In this document: positions 31,701 to 34,389 of the stretch, in pieces
Numbering within the stretch: the stretch's first letter is position 1
Layout: each line of letters starts with the position of its first letter
Assembly: GCF_024055635.1 (NCBI RefSeq)
Contig: NZ_JAMXMB010000021.1
Span: 95,459-159,458, forward strand
DNA length: 64,000 nucleotides
Direction: 5' to 3'
From: Microbacterium yannicii
Lineage (GTDB): Bacteria; Actinomycetota; Actinomycetes; Actinomycetales; Microbacteriaceae
Notes under the pieces: generated by a model
Databases searched by the model: none
Seen by the model: the letters and a program-made list of their open reading frames with translations, nothing else
Told to the model about the DNA's origin: nothing
Program-made: the position numbers and the translations under genes

Positions 31701-34344
31701 CCGGAACATCGTGATGATCGCGGGTCTCGTGTCGGGCCGGATCGGCGGACCCGACGTCGATCCCACCGACTCCGACCCCACTGACACGGCACCGGACTTC
31801 CTCGAGATCCGCTCCTCCCTCTCGGCGCGGGGATCGCTGACCGCGCTCGCCGCGGGCGACATCCTCCTCGACCAGGTGGCCGGCACGCTGTTCGTCGCGC
31901 TCGCCCGGTCGCTGACCGCCGACGTCGCGCTGCGCACCCGGGCGGGCGGCATCCAGGCGGATGCGCCGACCGGGGCCGTCCGCGTCGCCGGGCGCGACAT
32001 CGACCTCATCGCGGTCGGTGGCCGCATCGGCACCGACAGCCCCGATCGCTCCGCCGACCTGGTCGTCGACACCGGCACGGGCTCACGGCTCTACGCGCTG
32101 TCGCTGCCGGGCGACGCGGTGATCTTCGTGCCGCCGACGGGCATCTTCGTGACCGAGGCGTCCGGATCGCTCCTCGTGCTCCGTGCCGAGGCGACCACCG
32201 GCGACGTGCGCCTCATGGTGCCCTTCGTGGCCGGCGGTGACGACGAGAGCCTCTTCCTCCTCACCGAGGGCCGCACCATCGACGAGCTCGTGACTGTGAT
32301 TGAGGGGCGCATCGTCGCCGGCGACGACGTCACGCTGCTGGTCGGCCAGGACGTCATCGCACCGCTCGACACCCTCATCGAGGGCTCGACGGTGACCATC
32401 CGCGCCTCGTTCGGCAAGACGTCGGCCCTCGACGGCGGCTCGCTCCTCTACTTCGGCGGTACCGTCACGGGCGCACCGACCCGGATGTTCGGCGGCCTCG
32501 GCGACGACGTCTTCTCGTTCGACGCCACCGTCGTGAACGGCCCGATCTTCGTCCACGGCGACGCGGGCGATGATCTCTTCGCCTTCGATCACGCCGTGGT
32601 GAACGGGCCGATGCAGGTCTTCGGCGCGGCCGGCGACGACGACTTCTTCTTCCTCGAGACGCTGCTCGGCGGCCACACCGAGGCATTCGGCGACGACCCC
32701 ACCGACCCGCTCGTGCTCCAGGGCGACGACTCCTTCCAGGTGTGGTGGCTGCACACCATGACCGGCACGCACATCGCGGCGCTCGGCGACGATTTCGCCG
32801 GCACCGAGGTGCGCGACGCGCTGGTGCTCTGGGGTCACGGCGGCGACAACGACTTCCGCATCCAGACCTGGGGCGGTGACGATGCCGCCGGCCACGACTA
32901 CCGCGTCGTCGTGCGCGGCGGCGGGGCGCGCACCGGTCTCAACACCCTCACGATCGACGGGACGGATGCCGCCGACCTGTTCCTGTTCCGGGCGCTGGCG
33001 GGCATCGCCGAGCATGCGGATGCGCGTCACGCCGCGTTCGTCGCCCAGCTGAACCTCGCGGCAGGCACGGCCGAGACCATCGCCTACGACGAGGGCGTCA
33101 ACGCACGCCTGACCGTCAACGGCTACGACGGCGACGACGTGTTCGCGTTCGACGACAACAGCGCCATCACCACGGTGTACGGCGGCGACGGCGACGACAC
33201 GTTCGTGGTCGGGCAGTTCTTCGCCACGCCGCGCATCGAGCCGAACGTGCAGCCGGGCAGCGCGTTCGCGACTGTCGAGACGGAGTTCGGCAACGCCAGC
33301 GCCGGCGTCAGCTTCCCCGCGGTGCTGTACGGCGGAGAGGGTGCCGACCGCTTCGTCATCAACGGGCATCGCGCCGAGCTGCGGATCGAGGGGACCACCG
33401 GCGCCGACCTCTTCCGGCTCCTCGCGGTGCGCCTCCTCGCGGGCGGCTACCGGGCGAACGGCTTCCTGTCGCTCGACGGCGGCGCGGGCACGCCGACGGT
33501 GCAGGTGCTGGCGACGGCCGCCACGCCGGAGCTGGCCGTCGCGCTCAGGACGATCCTCGGGGCAGGGCTTCGGGTGAAGCTCTACCACGTGCCGCTGCCG
33601 GCGCTCGTGATCGCGCCGGTCGTGCTGCCCGCACCCGTGGTGCTGACGGCGGAGGATGCCGCGCCGCCGGCGCCGCTCGTCATCCCCGTCCCGCCCGTGG
33701 TGCCGGGAGCGGGCGAGGTCGTCATCGTCGAATCGGACGGCACGACGACGCTGCAGAGCGGCGTCAAGGAGACCGACAGCTACACGATCGCCCTGTCGAC
33801 ACTGCCGACGGCCCGGGTCTACATCACGATCTCGGCGGCGTACGGCGGCGGCATCCCGTACGCGCAGGTCTCGATCGACGGTGGCCTCACCTTCCACGAC
33901 CAGGTGGTGCTGGTCTTCGAGATCGGCGAGACGGCTCCGAAGACGGTCATCGTCCGGCTGCTGCCGACGACCGACCCGCACCCGTTCCCGTCGCTGCTCA
34001 CCGCGGCCCCGAGCAACGAGCCCGGACCGGGCATGGTCGTCGAGACTGTCAGCCACACCGTGGTCAGCGATGACCCGCTCTACGACGGCGCCGCGGCGCG
34101 CAACGTCTACATCAACGCGCCCGCCGACCCGCCCGAAGAGCCCGAGGAGCCCGGCGAGCCCGAGCAGCCGGGGCAGCCCGGCCAGCCGGGTGGCGCCGGT
34201 CAGCCTGCAGCCTCGGCGGGCGGAAGCGACGGCGACCTCGCCGCGACCGGCGTCGAGGGCCTCCAGGGCTGGATGCTCTCGGGCCTCGGCCTCCTGCTCC
34301 TGGGGCTGCTGCTCCTGGTCGCGCGTCGCCGGCGTCAGGCCTGA
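1576..34344 (+). CDS. Giant secreted, LAATG-anchored repeat surface protein (about 10,920 aa)
   Basis: One uninterrupted reading frame encodes a protein of about 1 MDa, not recognised as a named protein. Order (residues from the ATG at 1576): signal peptide 1-60; Pro-rich stalk about 88-235; Pro/Glu/Ala-rich linker to about 370; irregular beta-repeats to 1270; 13 units of 382-399 residues, 1271-6309; further beta-repeats with two clusters of TDG-x-x-Y modules near 7014-7242 and 8849-9222; acidic GG-x-GDD-x-F repeats 10305-10593; Pro/Glu spacer; LAATG at 10888, a membrane helix and an RRRRQA tail. Composition is Ala, Gly, Thr, Val and Ser; Cys is very rare. General layout recalls giant adhesins and LktA-type beta-strand-repeat proteins, so adhesion or a surface fibre is inferred. 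The open frame extends to 1453, but that part holds the promoter and no signal peptide; ATG 1594 is an alternative start. Confidence 0.9.
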   Translation: MGRRGPMSRRSPGFGVSQEQRRVSRTAVSLVHGRRRTAVVALVASALVLSQLTWASPAIAAATEPPADIVTPAETPRFVGPLDLGEEPAPEPAPVEQVLPVAPSQPVPVPPRTRTTISVVVVPPATAPAAPASPVSPFGPNCQQVSTGSTPQAGGGTTNSSTTSTSSTSLTCGPGTVNPGTIGSGPATPPTPTIPGLPTPPEPPDPPEPPTPPIPTPTPTPTPSPEPTPDPSPTQNAPEAAGGAMYGAPAMLEVRPFEATAPEGGTTTAEATADGAGAGTAGQAGAADNGTSSTPAEQPAEQPAAPAASEQPAATETESSTPAEQPATAPAVDETASEPVPTDATPTETDPAATPADPAAPVAEQPGPWQVTAAGDVSVTIDGADLVIVADGGTTRRAAASVTALTISAGGSVSLPASLGITVTVTSAAALAVSGTGVTWNSDGAGSGSVGATAFSGVGRLVAVGGGHVLRGPAADTTWQIDGQRTGTVAGQRFSGFDVLQGAAGNRDDFVVAPGGRIGRVDGGAGGYDVLRFSGAHGAVTSRPTGSQSGTLMVGGTTLAYDGLEPIGPADVTDFDFADATDDDTIEVTPDAVNIGYILVRSLANAFESHSVRPLGSFVVKSTGKGATIRIVGTLTFHGVTFRFEATRVLVGPGGVLDAGAADVTLAATATTADDTPAIAEVILTDAIVRGGNVEATATAVSTADPGATVGLAIGESVASALVQLAGTSRIEAQGTVSLASSSTATLVTTSTGTGADAAIDAAVAHATIDNSAVTRITDTASVQAAGAVSISATTVTTATTTADATAATAGAAVATTKATTRTAAVIDSTSPAGIVAGGALTVTADSTHTLLTKATASPGGSTANGASPSATTATASQPGGFASAPGGAIGVAGALAFSDLDQETIASLGSASPLAVTAGGTGVAVSAVSSGSAITEADGSAVGGSAAGVGVGVSVNLADARTEARIGNVAFTATGVTASATAAPRTAAGVNEYRAQSVSGAGGASIVGAAGALAVNIASFLTRAAILSGVTVTAPGADLAFAATGDNDTIARALPGTLAGATTGIGASIALNIANDRAIAEVGDGATLTGVADLSLTAQSTSPATAEAQGGVASEAAISTVMAVNISNVTTLSRLGTGAPLTLTGTYTSTATQIAPVVTTATGNVSAEDGAAVSAVIALTFADHAVRAELARDLTAAAITLKAIGMASSATTASASATGAPADGSPVAQSPAAQATDARTWADAVAPAAGAAGNGTGGSGSTPIPTPSTPQGDVTVTAAFALTIHQLNADVSVSGIALVAPTVRLEALGNLSAASTATGSPATRGPPSGATIAAAVAITLADVTVRAEVGPSTSITADTLQLIAGIAPQNAAGASDASHRFTTTATAGQGSGGDLGVAGSVALSVVVLTTSAGLATGSAVTLTGADRSLTISASSAAQTTTRALLADAGAGTPTTGIGASFALTSVDHHTRSAIGAGATVAGADDIDVTASTADAASAVAQGSARGADAAVAPFVAVTLSAVSTTAGIGAGAAITLTGALLVSAAQRATASTEARAATGTSAGTAVGLGLAITVSTHTVRATLGRALTAGGAVTLGAGSVSSSSSTAAASAAGAPENPADSGDASNPGGAAGGGVDAAVGGARDHADDVATAAGGSGTGTAATPSAATSQGQINAAAAVAVTIVTATVEASVLPGAAITAGGAVAITAGENTDAASDANGSASQGSDATIGAAVALTLSTLAHRAVIAAGASVTAPSTTVRAATVADGADTTSTTSARSVAGAGGGKVSVAGSLALAVVDRATMAAVDGSAGGGAVTLSAEADATTTVAALPAGQGVTDAGDLGLGASVALALVTVTVTAGVGDDGALPGLAALTILASSASTSTTEARMGASGGGVAVVPAVAVTLSDVSTLARIGSGTLVTASGAVQVAAVQKATASSTAGAIVVGAGDAGIGAAVALTFANHSTRTALARSLTAQQVDLMAHATSDATANTTASTAGAPENGADSGDASNPGGAAGDGVDAAVTAERDHADAVSAAHGGAGTGGAVAPSAETSQGGVNAAAAVALVVATVGAGADLASGITVTAVELVRLDTATDTDVTARADGSASQGTDATIGAAVALALVDVDATAVVPAGVTIVAGQLTIAARALAEPGDPVSRLVVESVAGAGGGKVSVAGSVAILLATHDVRAGLDGAATVGGAVALSAAGTVVASVKALPAGQGVTDAGDLGLGASFALAVVTATTRAEVGDGATLTGATDLTVMAVGELEVRSEARMGAAGGNVALAPAVAVTLTTPTTVARIGSGTATTVTGALSLFASQRSVAAATAGAIVLGAGTAGVGVSLALVIAGVTGSVVLARSVTAASVVLETRMLSTTTSTATASASGAPENGADSPDPGNPGGAAGSGVDDAVAAERAHAGATSTAHGGAGTGAAATPSAASSQGGVNAAAAIAVTLATVDNSVQLSPGVVITSSGAVTLLARADTDASSSADGSASQGADATIGAAVALTLATVHNLADVGAGAAVSAASLQVRADASAPGGDGISTFGARSVAGAGGGKVSVAGSFALAVVTHTTRAALAGSATLAAGDATVMAGSRTATTVAALPAGVGVTDAGDLGLGASVALALVTQSTLAELADGATLSGARDLTVSADGRSEAGSEARMGARGGDVALAPAVAVTLSTVTTTARLGTGGPLALTGSLSATATQRAASTAIASSQVLAAGDAGIGLSLALSISQHTVTAVLARSASASVAAQLQATSVSTSTSTASASAAGAPENSGGGGAGGGVDQAVAAERDHASTTSAAHGGAGAGSAAAPSASSSQGGVNAAAAVAVTLADVRAESALAAGVVLTSGGTVGLLTGTNTDASSSADGSASQGADATIGAAVALTLAEVVNRAVVPVDATVAAQALTTTATTVTEGDDVSTFGARSVAGSGGGRVSVAGSFALAVVNHTVDAGVAGTAALTGGALTANAVERTATTVAAVPAGAGVTDAGDLGFGASVALAIVTSRTTAEIADGATVTGSGAVTLLASGRSTTSAEARMGAAGGDVALSPAVAVALSTVTSTARVGSGALVTVSGAVDLDAVLEATATATASSSALGASDAAVGLGVALAIANHSSLTELARSVTAAGAVTLATFLTSTSTSTATASAAGAPENPADSGDAGNPGGAGGTGVDQAVAAERSHADGVATANGGSASGGATTPQAASSQGGVNAAAAVAVTLATARAESRLAAGTTITSTGLVSLASLANVDATSSADGSASQGADATIGAAVALTLADVVNHAIVPAGASVAAHDLTVQTGVQPSGADTVSAFGARSVAGAGGGKVSVAGSFALAVVTHTTLSALDGGVVLTGGDATVSAASAVTSTVSALPAGAGVTDAGDLGVGASVALNLVTDRTTAQVSAGATITGARDLTLAATADSGAVTEARMGAAGGDVALSPAVAVTLSTVATAVLLGAGAPIDLLRSLSATATQKARAASTASAAVLGAGDAGVGVGLALTISGHTVTALLARNVTAAADASLRAFGVSSSSSTASASAAGAPENSGGGGGAGSGVDQAVEAERSHASSTSAANGGAAAAGSSAPAAESSQGGVNAAAAVAVTLATVTTETSVVAGVVLTAGATAMLASSANTDAGSAADGSASQGADATIGAAVAITLANIVNRAAVPVGVTVTARDLIVSATVTTDGADQTSTVSAQSVAGAGGGDVSVAGSFALAVVNHSTRAGIDGTVALTGDAALTAASAVSSTVKALPAGAGVTDAGDFGFGASVALNLVTDTTLAEVADGATLTGARHLTLGATAADIAVTEARMGAAGGDVALSPAVAVTLSNVTTSTRLGTGGLLSLSGSLTATAMQKASAATTASAAVLGAADAGVGVGLALTIANHSVFAELRRSLTAAADIALKAAGVSSSAATASASAAGAPGNGGGGGGSGTGVDQVVAAERAHADSTSTAHGGQGAGTAAAPKAESSQGGVNVAAAVAITLATVRAETIVGPAIAVTAGGTAMFASAANTDAASSADGSASQGGDATIGAAVAITLADVSNRADVPSGVTVTAHDLIISSTVAVDGADQTSTISAQSVSGAGGGDVSVAGSFALAVVTHLTRAAIDGTVALTGGDAALTAGSAVASTVKALPAGEGVTDAGDFGFGASVALNLITDKTGAEVANGGTLTGGRHLTLTATSADTGVTEARMGAKGGDVALAPAVAVTLSNVTTWTRVGTGTLNLTGSLTMIATQTASATSTATSAVSAAADAAIGVALGLTIANHTVTSSLARNVTAGADVSLRASGNSTSASSAAASAAGAPQSAGGGGSSGSGVTDAVEAERTHAGAASSANGGDGAGSATTPAPESSQGEVNAAAGVAITLATVRAETIVEPGVSSLTAGGTAAFASSANTDASSSADGSASQGTDATIGAAVAITLAHVVNRATVPATLTVTAHDLIVSAAVTPNGTDQTSTISAQSVAGAGGGDVSVAGSFALAVVNHATRAGVDGTVVLTGGDAALTATSTVSSTVKALPAGEGVTGAGDLGFGASVALNLITDKTTADIADGVSLTGARHVTLIATATDAAVTEARMGAAGGDVALAPAVAITLSNVTTSTRIGTGTLTIGGSLTMSAAQTAAAATTSSSSVLGAADAAIGVSLALTVANHVVTSALGRNVTAGADVSLKASSISASSATAAASAAGAPENDADSGDPANPGGASGTGVNQLAASERAHADSVATANGGDDSGDQAAPEAESSDGPVNVAAAIAITLSTVRARTIVEPVVTAVTAAGTVALATSANTDAASSADGSAAGDGDATIGAAVALTLAHVTNAADVPVTLTLRAHDLLVSATVTAAGADTTATMGAQAVSGAGGGKISVAGSFALAVVNHTTRAGIDGTVILTGGDAALTATSSVSSTVKALPHDDGVIATGDAGIGASVALNLITDRASAEVSDGVSLTGARHVTLTATATDAAVTEARMGAKGGDVALAPAVAVTLSNVTTWTRIGTGVLSVTGSLTMVATQTARAATTASSAVLDAADAAIGVALALTIANHGATSALARDVVAGADVVLRGSSISASSALAAASAAGAPENEDSGDPGNPGGGSGTGVDQVAQRERDHADDVSTANGGQDSGATGNPSAETSEGPVSVAAAVGIVVSTVRAETLVEPTVTSITAAGAVVLATSVNTDARSGGDGSAAGDGDATIGAGVALTFSTTTNRATVPAFLTVTAHDVTLSATVTPDGADATSAFGAAASSGAAGGNVSVAGSVAIAIVTTDTLATVFGTLILTGGDATLLARSAVAGTVTALPMGEGASGTGDAGVGASFALTLDTHRTSALIGDDVSVTGARDVSLTAEARDATTTEARMGAKGGGVAIAPAVAIVLSHVTTLARIGTGVLVTSGDVLIRATQHASAENSASAAAIASDDAAVGVSLALTVANHTVTAMLGRNTTAGGDLTMQAFSWSRSSALAAASAAGAPENDEDAGTGDPATEGGAAGTGVDEQVGGQRDYADQVAGDYGVEGSGDTETPNAETSSGPVNVAAAVGIVIATVRARSIVEPQVAAITATGTATLSSSQNTDAASGGDGSASRGGDAAIGVGVAITYVDVVNRSIVPATLTLRAHALAVLAAITMDGADDTSTIRAVASSGAGGGKVSVAGSVALGLVWFDTLAAASGTVILTGGDATLGAGSKIDTTVKALAAGEGVVATGDAGVGASFALALVTSDTHARLDDEVSLTGAEDLTVAASSVSRTTTEARMGAKGGDVTVTPSIAITVSDVSTTAVIGSLASGSIVVTGNVLVSAMQHTAAHTTAGAVATDAGDAAVGVAIALNFAFDSVFATTRRSITSGGWMAFSATGSSLNGATATASASGAPGESSGDAPSSGVDGQVQEQRDYANTASLGQGGAGVQNSESPSASTSDGGVSVAGAVALTISDVSFTAWLPDALELTAGGHVWLTSSAQVDGKAEASGTALAQDDAGVGAAVALNLVFLVNNAWVGDDAVISADGFTAAALMTTVGSDTTHDFSAIANAGAGSDDVGVAGAVALNIVFDSTEAWIPSSARVDFGTGDVLIAAENRRTDTAKAKADATGGGSSTGVGASVAINVISDDVTRAEIEDGADVTGGLSVTVRADHTDAVLNEVTAGSEGGTAVSPAVGINVVLPVVLARVGTPGLRPFVATGTVMVRATHSGSVTVEGDADAAGGSVAIGAIIVVNVVDIDVRATVVRDITAGALWLIAATELHASASAKASARGTLGGSESGGDADNADQQAQQQLDGTPATSGFGGSLPSSSDSVAQGNGQASGQSGQSSDGVGVAAAVAVDWVTVDSLATVAPALTIVVDGVFAVLASNETDAAAKALGTSWSIESDTNTVGAAVGLNVATVTNRGSIGAGADVTAGSVAVTGLTPANARNDFQAWAIAAAAGQGDAAVAGAVAVQVLVLVNEAVIGDGTTLIVADGISLDASNPMGLQGLAASAALTTNGSGVGAGIVVQFVESTTLAHIDSTFAGPTTIQAGGAIIGRASASLVPLAAPDVPLIELPAFTGVALGAALGGGDAGVGGSLVVNVVNRATRAWLGDAASVNQGIPTAAAQDLSFTASDQTEFVDVAGALGASTGSAGVGFALIVGAHNKDVRAYVGRGVTAELAGSAWLLATAGESFTQIVAGGGVASDAGIAGSFVVFVVNQGSGAPGTRAYVDSTAETPTALRARGSVTIAAADPVTMTMFAGAIGAASTAGLGLSSVVFVRTGIVDAFAGPEAELWARGGIGLSLTATQSEDLWLVAVGGGVGGTAGLAGAATVGVQNNTTHAHLDRSVTVDGVTAGGSAGLRIAASDDTTLRGIAGQLAVGGTAGVGLGADVQVVNKSTQAWIAPQTLVTVSGDVTVDATSNETVTSVAAGGSVGGTAAVSANATVSVYTIVTKAFVGEVCGAAIASEALCAASRAVVVAGGSARISANEVLSMDIVAGSVAVSGTASVGLTAAVPVLKKTTTAFIGDLSRVTALAGGSGLMGTLGGFDVHYVDTRFNPQTAIIGGNQLELGYVHGIQNGQRVSYETGGGQAIVGLTPGAAYFAIVDAAFPTRLRLTATSGGAPIALASPARPGQSHRIFPTDQATVPERVAPYLTPVTDVDGGSNTVNLPYDMPKDKADNSATPLVTGDAVTYTANGGAPIGGLTDGETYYVVVTGAHSFQLARTKCQADPSASGCSGTPFAIIDLDPAAATGRAHSFVRQGTQSPGDPAKITGIRVLTPRTGAMYGVAVVANNSDEILAVGASAAVAATAGVGVAGNVNVVTADTDAFIGRLARVNDDNTGAAPWQSVTVAAGGAFRQLMVSAAVGGGMAGVATNATVDIVTLDVDATIADDAIVRAAGDILLSAVGSQEITAIAAALGAGVAGVAAAVAAVVLDTHTHGRVGRHVTLDAGNNILVAADDRTGFTVVSGGLGVGFVGVGAGVAVVSAVKDTAATIGAGSIVDARAARGWALGGIPLGTISGDSFPAAGQSGLALLASSAQHVFGMAISGGAGFVGVSGAVNVTLIRGTTVAAIESTSADRTLVNSDRAGAGASQSVSVTATDLTDTFTIGGGVAGGFVGVAGGIDIGVVDVAANALVGDYASVQASSHLRVQALSVRHIQTYAVSAGGGAVGVTASVSVWTAGGQPTGSYDDGSGPKDALTSSDGTPQSQADQHASGTGSNGYLSILGGANDSSGTNTAQRKQAGIDAAAAGVAGAAPGTSLASSAFSSPPPLRGTTSRIGVGAFILTGGSVAVTADARDSYFGLAGSATGGIVAVGASVLVVTLRSTVDAGIATGTTVRAGGDVATRATYGEATEAIAFTGQIGAVSVGGQILVLDTDARQTAHIDDGVVIPVAGGIVSADAAADRDVRPLSLGLAIALAAAGASVATADVRGDTVGRVGAVAIGTAAAPAGGLRITAVSDISVPVTAFSVSVGLAGSGTGAGAIADITGRTAAEFAGVAHLSGGATITADARNVIDADTVNVQVGAVAIGVTLAHATITRETTATAVDGSWLSAGGAIAMRATSRNRADAFTPGGSLSAISASFMNPEALITGRTEAIFRADVAASGSLTVDAEGQNQALAEAFVIGIGLLGSGQGVEASAEVTTAALVRAVIELGTVFSSGLVAARARILTDGGSGNLASAIVTAGSGGLVSGGGYVATAFLRGATTAEVSSVIGGSGSVEVRSTATNRAAAETFTAGFGGILQVSVAYAESEIATTAATRASIVSPVWSNGATTVVAQANNTADVDSDAATIGLINANVRVISATVAAATRAELRAGLVGNGLTVEARGTNLATASAAYIEAGLFNGGFGSALAVVADAAGITAEVAAGTADVRGGSGAVAVTAWSENTASTDMKKITVAGLDINGLLPRATVAAATRATFAAGPATSASFAVTASSRNAVDATGELTSISIIGVDGTVAAATIAESAATTASVAAGVMLAASGAVSLLAESRDGTHALADIDSAGGGAVKAGVVVAQATVWAPVTASFDGTIIASAGVSVRAAGHAKADATIEAVGIALVGITGSVVDAEVQGSAAVSSRYGTGMLVTSGGVLVETVLTATATAKSDLVSGGLLVVGVSVPTARIAAAAVADAAPRQVGGTSLAVRATANRAVSATSGSLALGLIAVSISSAEALITAAAVTRARVHDGATVHAPSAALTVDATATNAATAAGGGVNGGAITVGVAEPKALVDSSTLAHFAATVPTAASLGVHATTSDTATAKLASTAIGAITIDSGRAWARVRPVAEAIVGVGTPIVVSGDIDVRAAAQPVSRSFAENFSAAALAVSSNSALAETFPTVRLSVANGTTLWAGGAVTLTAHQNSATPPPLPVYAFDAVTGVDLGTNTITLSGAHTLDDSATVRYDRSGGSAVGDLTDGAKYGVIVVSPTQIQLGAAFEAAQVDPANDVITFARQHGFVDGQRVFYTASGLGVAGLVNGHAYRVRVLDDFRVQLIDADTPSAPVEFDGGDVDEANGLINVANSYTDGQMLQYLAAAARASFYSTRVDIVVDAQGSPVQVGSPPTFQIEDNNVIAVREHGLQTGDAVVYRATGGPLGGLSQDTTYWVIRIDGNRIQLADSQCHALGTCDDGGGGVIPLTALGLAPDISEAGRTVIHQLFAPGQQPIAGLQNGGVYEVCDATPTSFGLKLIELLGVCFHRPLGANGSVGTSRFVPAVVDLGPALGGGKLVVDLTAAGTGTQHLQVATMAPSLPSGTYSEAKVAGEGGGFIQVGETRPRVVVDATLDLTIGDGARIAAGGEIGVHALNTAAAVADGTSGGIGAISITHARAVVSATATTTVSVRPGTDLSSTGGSVTIDPLTLASGNAYANSSAGGFGHGTEAQTRADLSTTSHVTLDGRITAWNDIAASSSTAMQSELRAGASGGSFAGSSTSGDCGGDPCHIVANNDATLTVGGAAHLEADNVTLAAQMITTSLLDHNRSNGDGAFEDSDARSEVTLTSNVHVHLVDGAKIIGYQTVTVRAQHLDLRLVADARATCGCFGGDSDADAIVRYNATSSVTGEAGVRIRTATLRVEALHLQVVVDPRASTGGGFIDFGGDDNSADDNRHRWIDWNADVVLHAPNPTLVVDSTGKIVKKYAVAVRDDLGTVYILGQTIPEGREIVVDPIENNGGGSATYFINNPAGSQVGTLTGDRGTLQVQNTFDFVRLHNHSSRLLRVNGISVVNLDDVGATVNVQAEDSSTFRFHIGRPIFTPTFVDIANWTGPGTPDIVLAGFIDNPIGTTRVINEHGDIWALGAGSIRTNIAQLHANLGTIGASFTLFGIAVRLPIPVVLVQSDYVVDDVDPTRPVELVADARDDVVLDLTYVARMPVGSPYAGTAFQPVLGPIHAGDDIDLLVHDSLSGSDVPVMSSYWVQVNVTHPPSNTTVPPTGQYHTYFHPDPGPWGGFDDPVLVAWGTVNELHDSAYTFSDLSAGDDIVVRHPSLATDISFVVFSNVDATLFSMRFPAQQYSTQNGDGEITLYTNGFVEDYETIADLRVGTITSTADDVYLQTMQDTASILDEGTIDDGTPRVAGRNIVMIAGLVSGRIGGPDVDPTDSDPTDTAPDFLEIRSSLSARGSLTALAAGDILLDQVAGTLFVALARSLTADVALRTRAGGIQADAPTGAVRVAGRDIDLIAVGGRIGTDSPDRSADLVVDTGTGSRLYALSLPGDAVIFVPPTGIFVTEASGSLLVLRAEATTGDVRLMVPFVAGGDDESLFLLTEGRTIDELVTVIEGRIVAGDDVTLLVGQDVIAPLDTLIEGSTVTIRASFGKTSALDGGSLLYFGGTVTGAPTRMFGGLGDDVFSFDATVVNGPIFVHGDAGDDLFAFDHAVVNGPMQVFGAAGDDDFFFLETLLGGHTEAFGDDPTDPLVLQGDDSFQVWWLHTMTGTHIAALGDDFAGTEVRDALVLWGHGGDNDFRIQTWGGDDAAGHDYRVVVRGGGARTGLNTLTIDGTDAADLFLFRALAGIAEHADARHAAFVAQLNLAAGTAETIAYDEGVNARLTVNGYDGDDVFAFDDNSAITTVYGGDGDDTFVVGQFFATPRIEPNVQPGSAFATVETEFGNASAGVSFPAVLYGGEGADRFVINGHRAELRIEGTTGADLFRLLAVRLLAGGYRANGFLSLDGGAGTPTVQVLATAATPELAVALRTILGAGLRVKLYHVPLPALVIAPVVLPAPVVLTAEDAAPPAPLVIPVPPVVPGAGEVVIVESDGTTTLQSGVKETDSYTIALSTLPTARVYITISAAYGGGIPYAQVSIDGGLTFHDQVVLVFEIGETAPKTVIVRLLPTTDPHPFPSLLTAAPSNEPGPGMVVETVSHTVVSDDPLYDGAAARNVYINAPADPPEEPEEPGEPEQPGQPGQPGGAGQPAASAGGSDGDLAATGVEGLQGWMLSGLGLLLLGLLLLVARRRRQA
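1837..2690 (+). other. Pro-rich then Glu/Pro/Ala-rich low-complexity stalk
   Basis: The first part is rich in PTP, PEP and PPT runs and carries two cysteines (codons at 1999 and 2089) 30 residues apart. The second part repeats AEQPA-type segments. Such segments are extended and unstructured and often act as spacers in wall proteins. Unusually this one is at the N-terminal end, away from the anchor. Confidence 0.7.
5386..20502 (+). repeat. 13 in-frame repeat units of 382-399 residues
   Basis: Using the recurring segment S-Q-G-G-V-N as phase marker, units start at 5386, 6583, 7744, 8908, 10054, 11221, 12370, 13516, 14662, 15832, 16999, 18175 and 19330, and the array ends at 20502. All lengths are multiples of three. 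Each unit holds about six sub-repeats of 50-60 residues with a hydrophobic strand such as GAAVALTLA, followed by a linker with GAPEN and a charged segment of type GVD-x-x-V-x-x-ER-x-HA. Central units are the most alike; the first and last are more diverged. Confidence 0.92.
22615..23300 (+). other. First cluster of TDG-x-x-Y modules in the giant protein
   Basis: Two modules of about 100 residues interrupt the beta-repeats. Each has the pattern of a 'GDAV-x-Y' strand, then G-GLTDGETYYVV, then a QLA strand. The second contains a close cysteine pair (KCQADPSASGC). Similar modules occur, as I recall, in other very large bacterial surface proteins. Function is unknown. Confidence 0.6.
28120..29240 (+). 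other. Second cluster of TDG-x-x-Y modules in the giant protein
   Basis: Four further modules follow each other here, seen from segments such as VGDLTDGAKYGVIVV, VAGLVNGHAYRVRV, LGGLSQDTTYWVIR and IAGLQNGGVYEVC. Two close cysteine pairs are present. The cluster separates the long middle beta-repeat region from the C-terminal third. Confidence 0.6.
32488..33354 (+). other. RTX-like acidic repeats near the C-terminus
   Basis: Segments FGGLGDDVF, HGDAGDDLF, FGAAGDDDF, NGYDGDDVF, YGGDGDDTF and YGGEGADRF follow the GG-x-G-x-D-x-x pattern of hemolysin-type calcium-binding repeats. They are more widely spaced than in classical RTX toxins. Calcium binding is inferred from the motif only. Confidence 0.65.
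34237..34341 (+). other. C-terminal sortase sorting signal (LAATG)
   Basis: The last 35 residues are LAATG, a short spacer, a hydrophobic helix of Leu, Gly and Val, and a basic RRRRQA tail. The order motif-helix-basic tail is that of sortase substrates. LA-x-TG is the variant associated with class E sortases of high-GC actinobacteria. A Pro/Glu spacer (PEEPEEPGEPEQP) precedes it and would span the wall. No sortase gene is in the window. Confidence 0.85.
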
Positions 34345-34389
34345 CGCGCGCCGGTCGCGCGCCGGTCGCCGGCGTCAGGCCTGACGCGC
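34325..34389. repeat. 25-bp direct repeat containing the giant gene's stop codon
   Basis: Bases 34325-34349 are repeated exactly at 34365-34389, 40 bases downstream. The first copy covers the last codons and TGA of the giant gene. Each copy contains a perfect 16-bp palindrome (34332-34347 and 34372-34387, core CAGGCCTG), so the transcript could form hairpins just after the stop. It may be part of the terminator. Confidence 0.85.
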
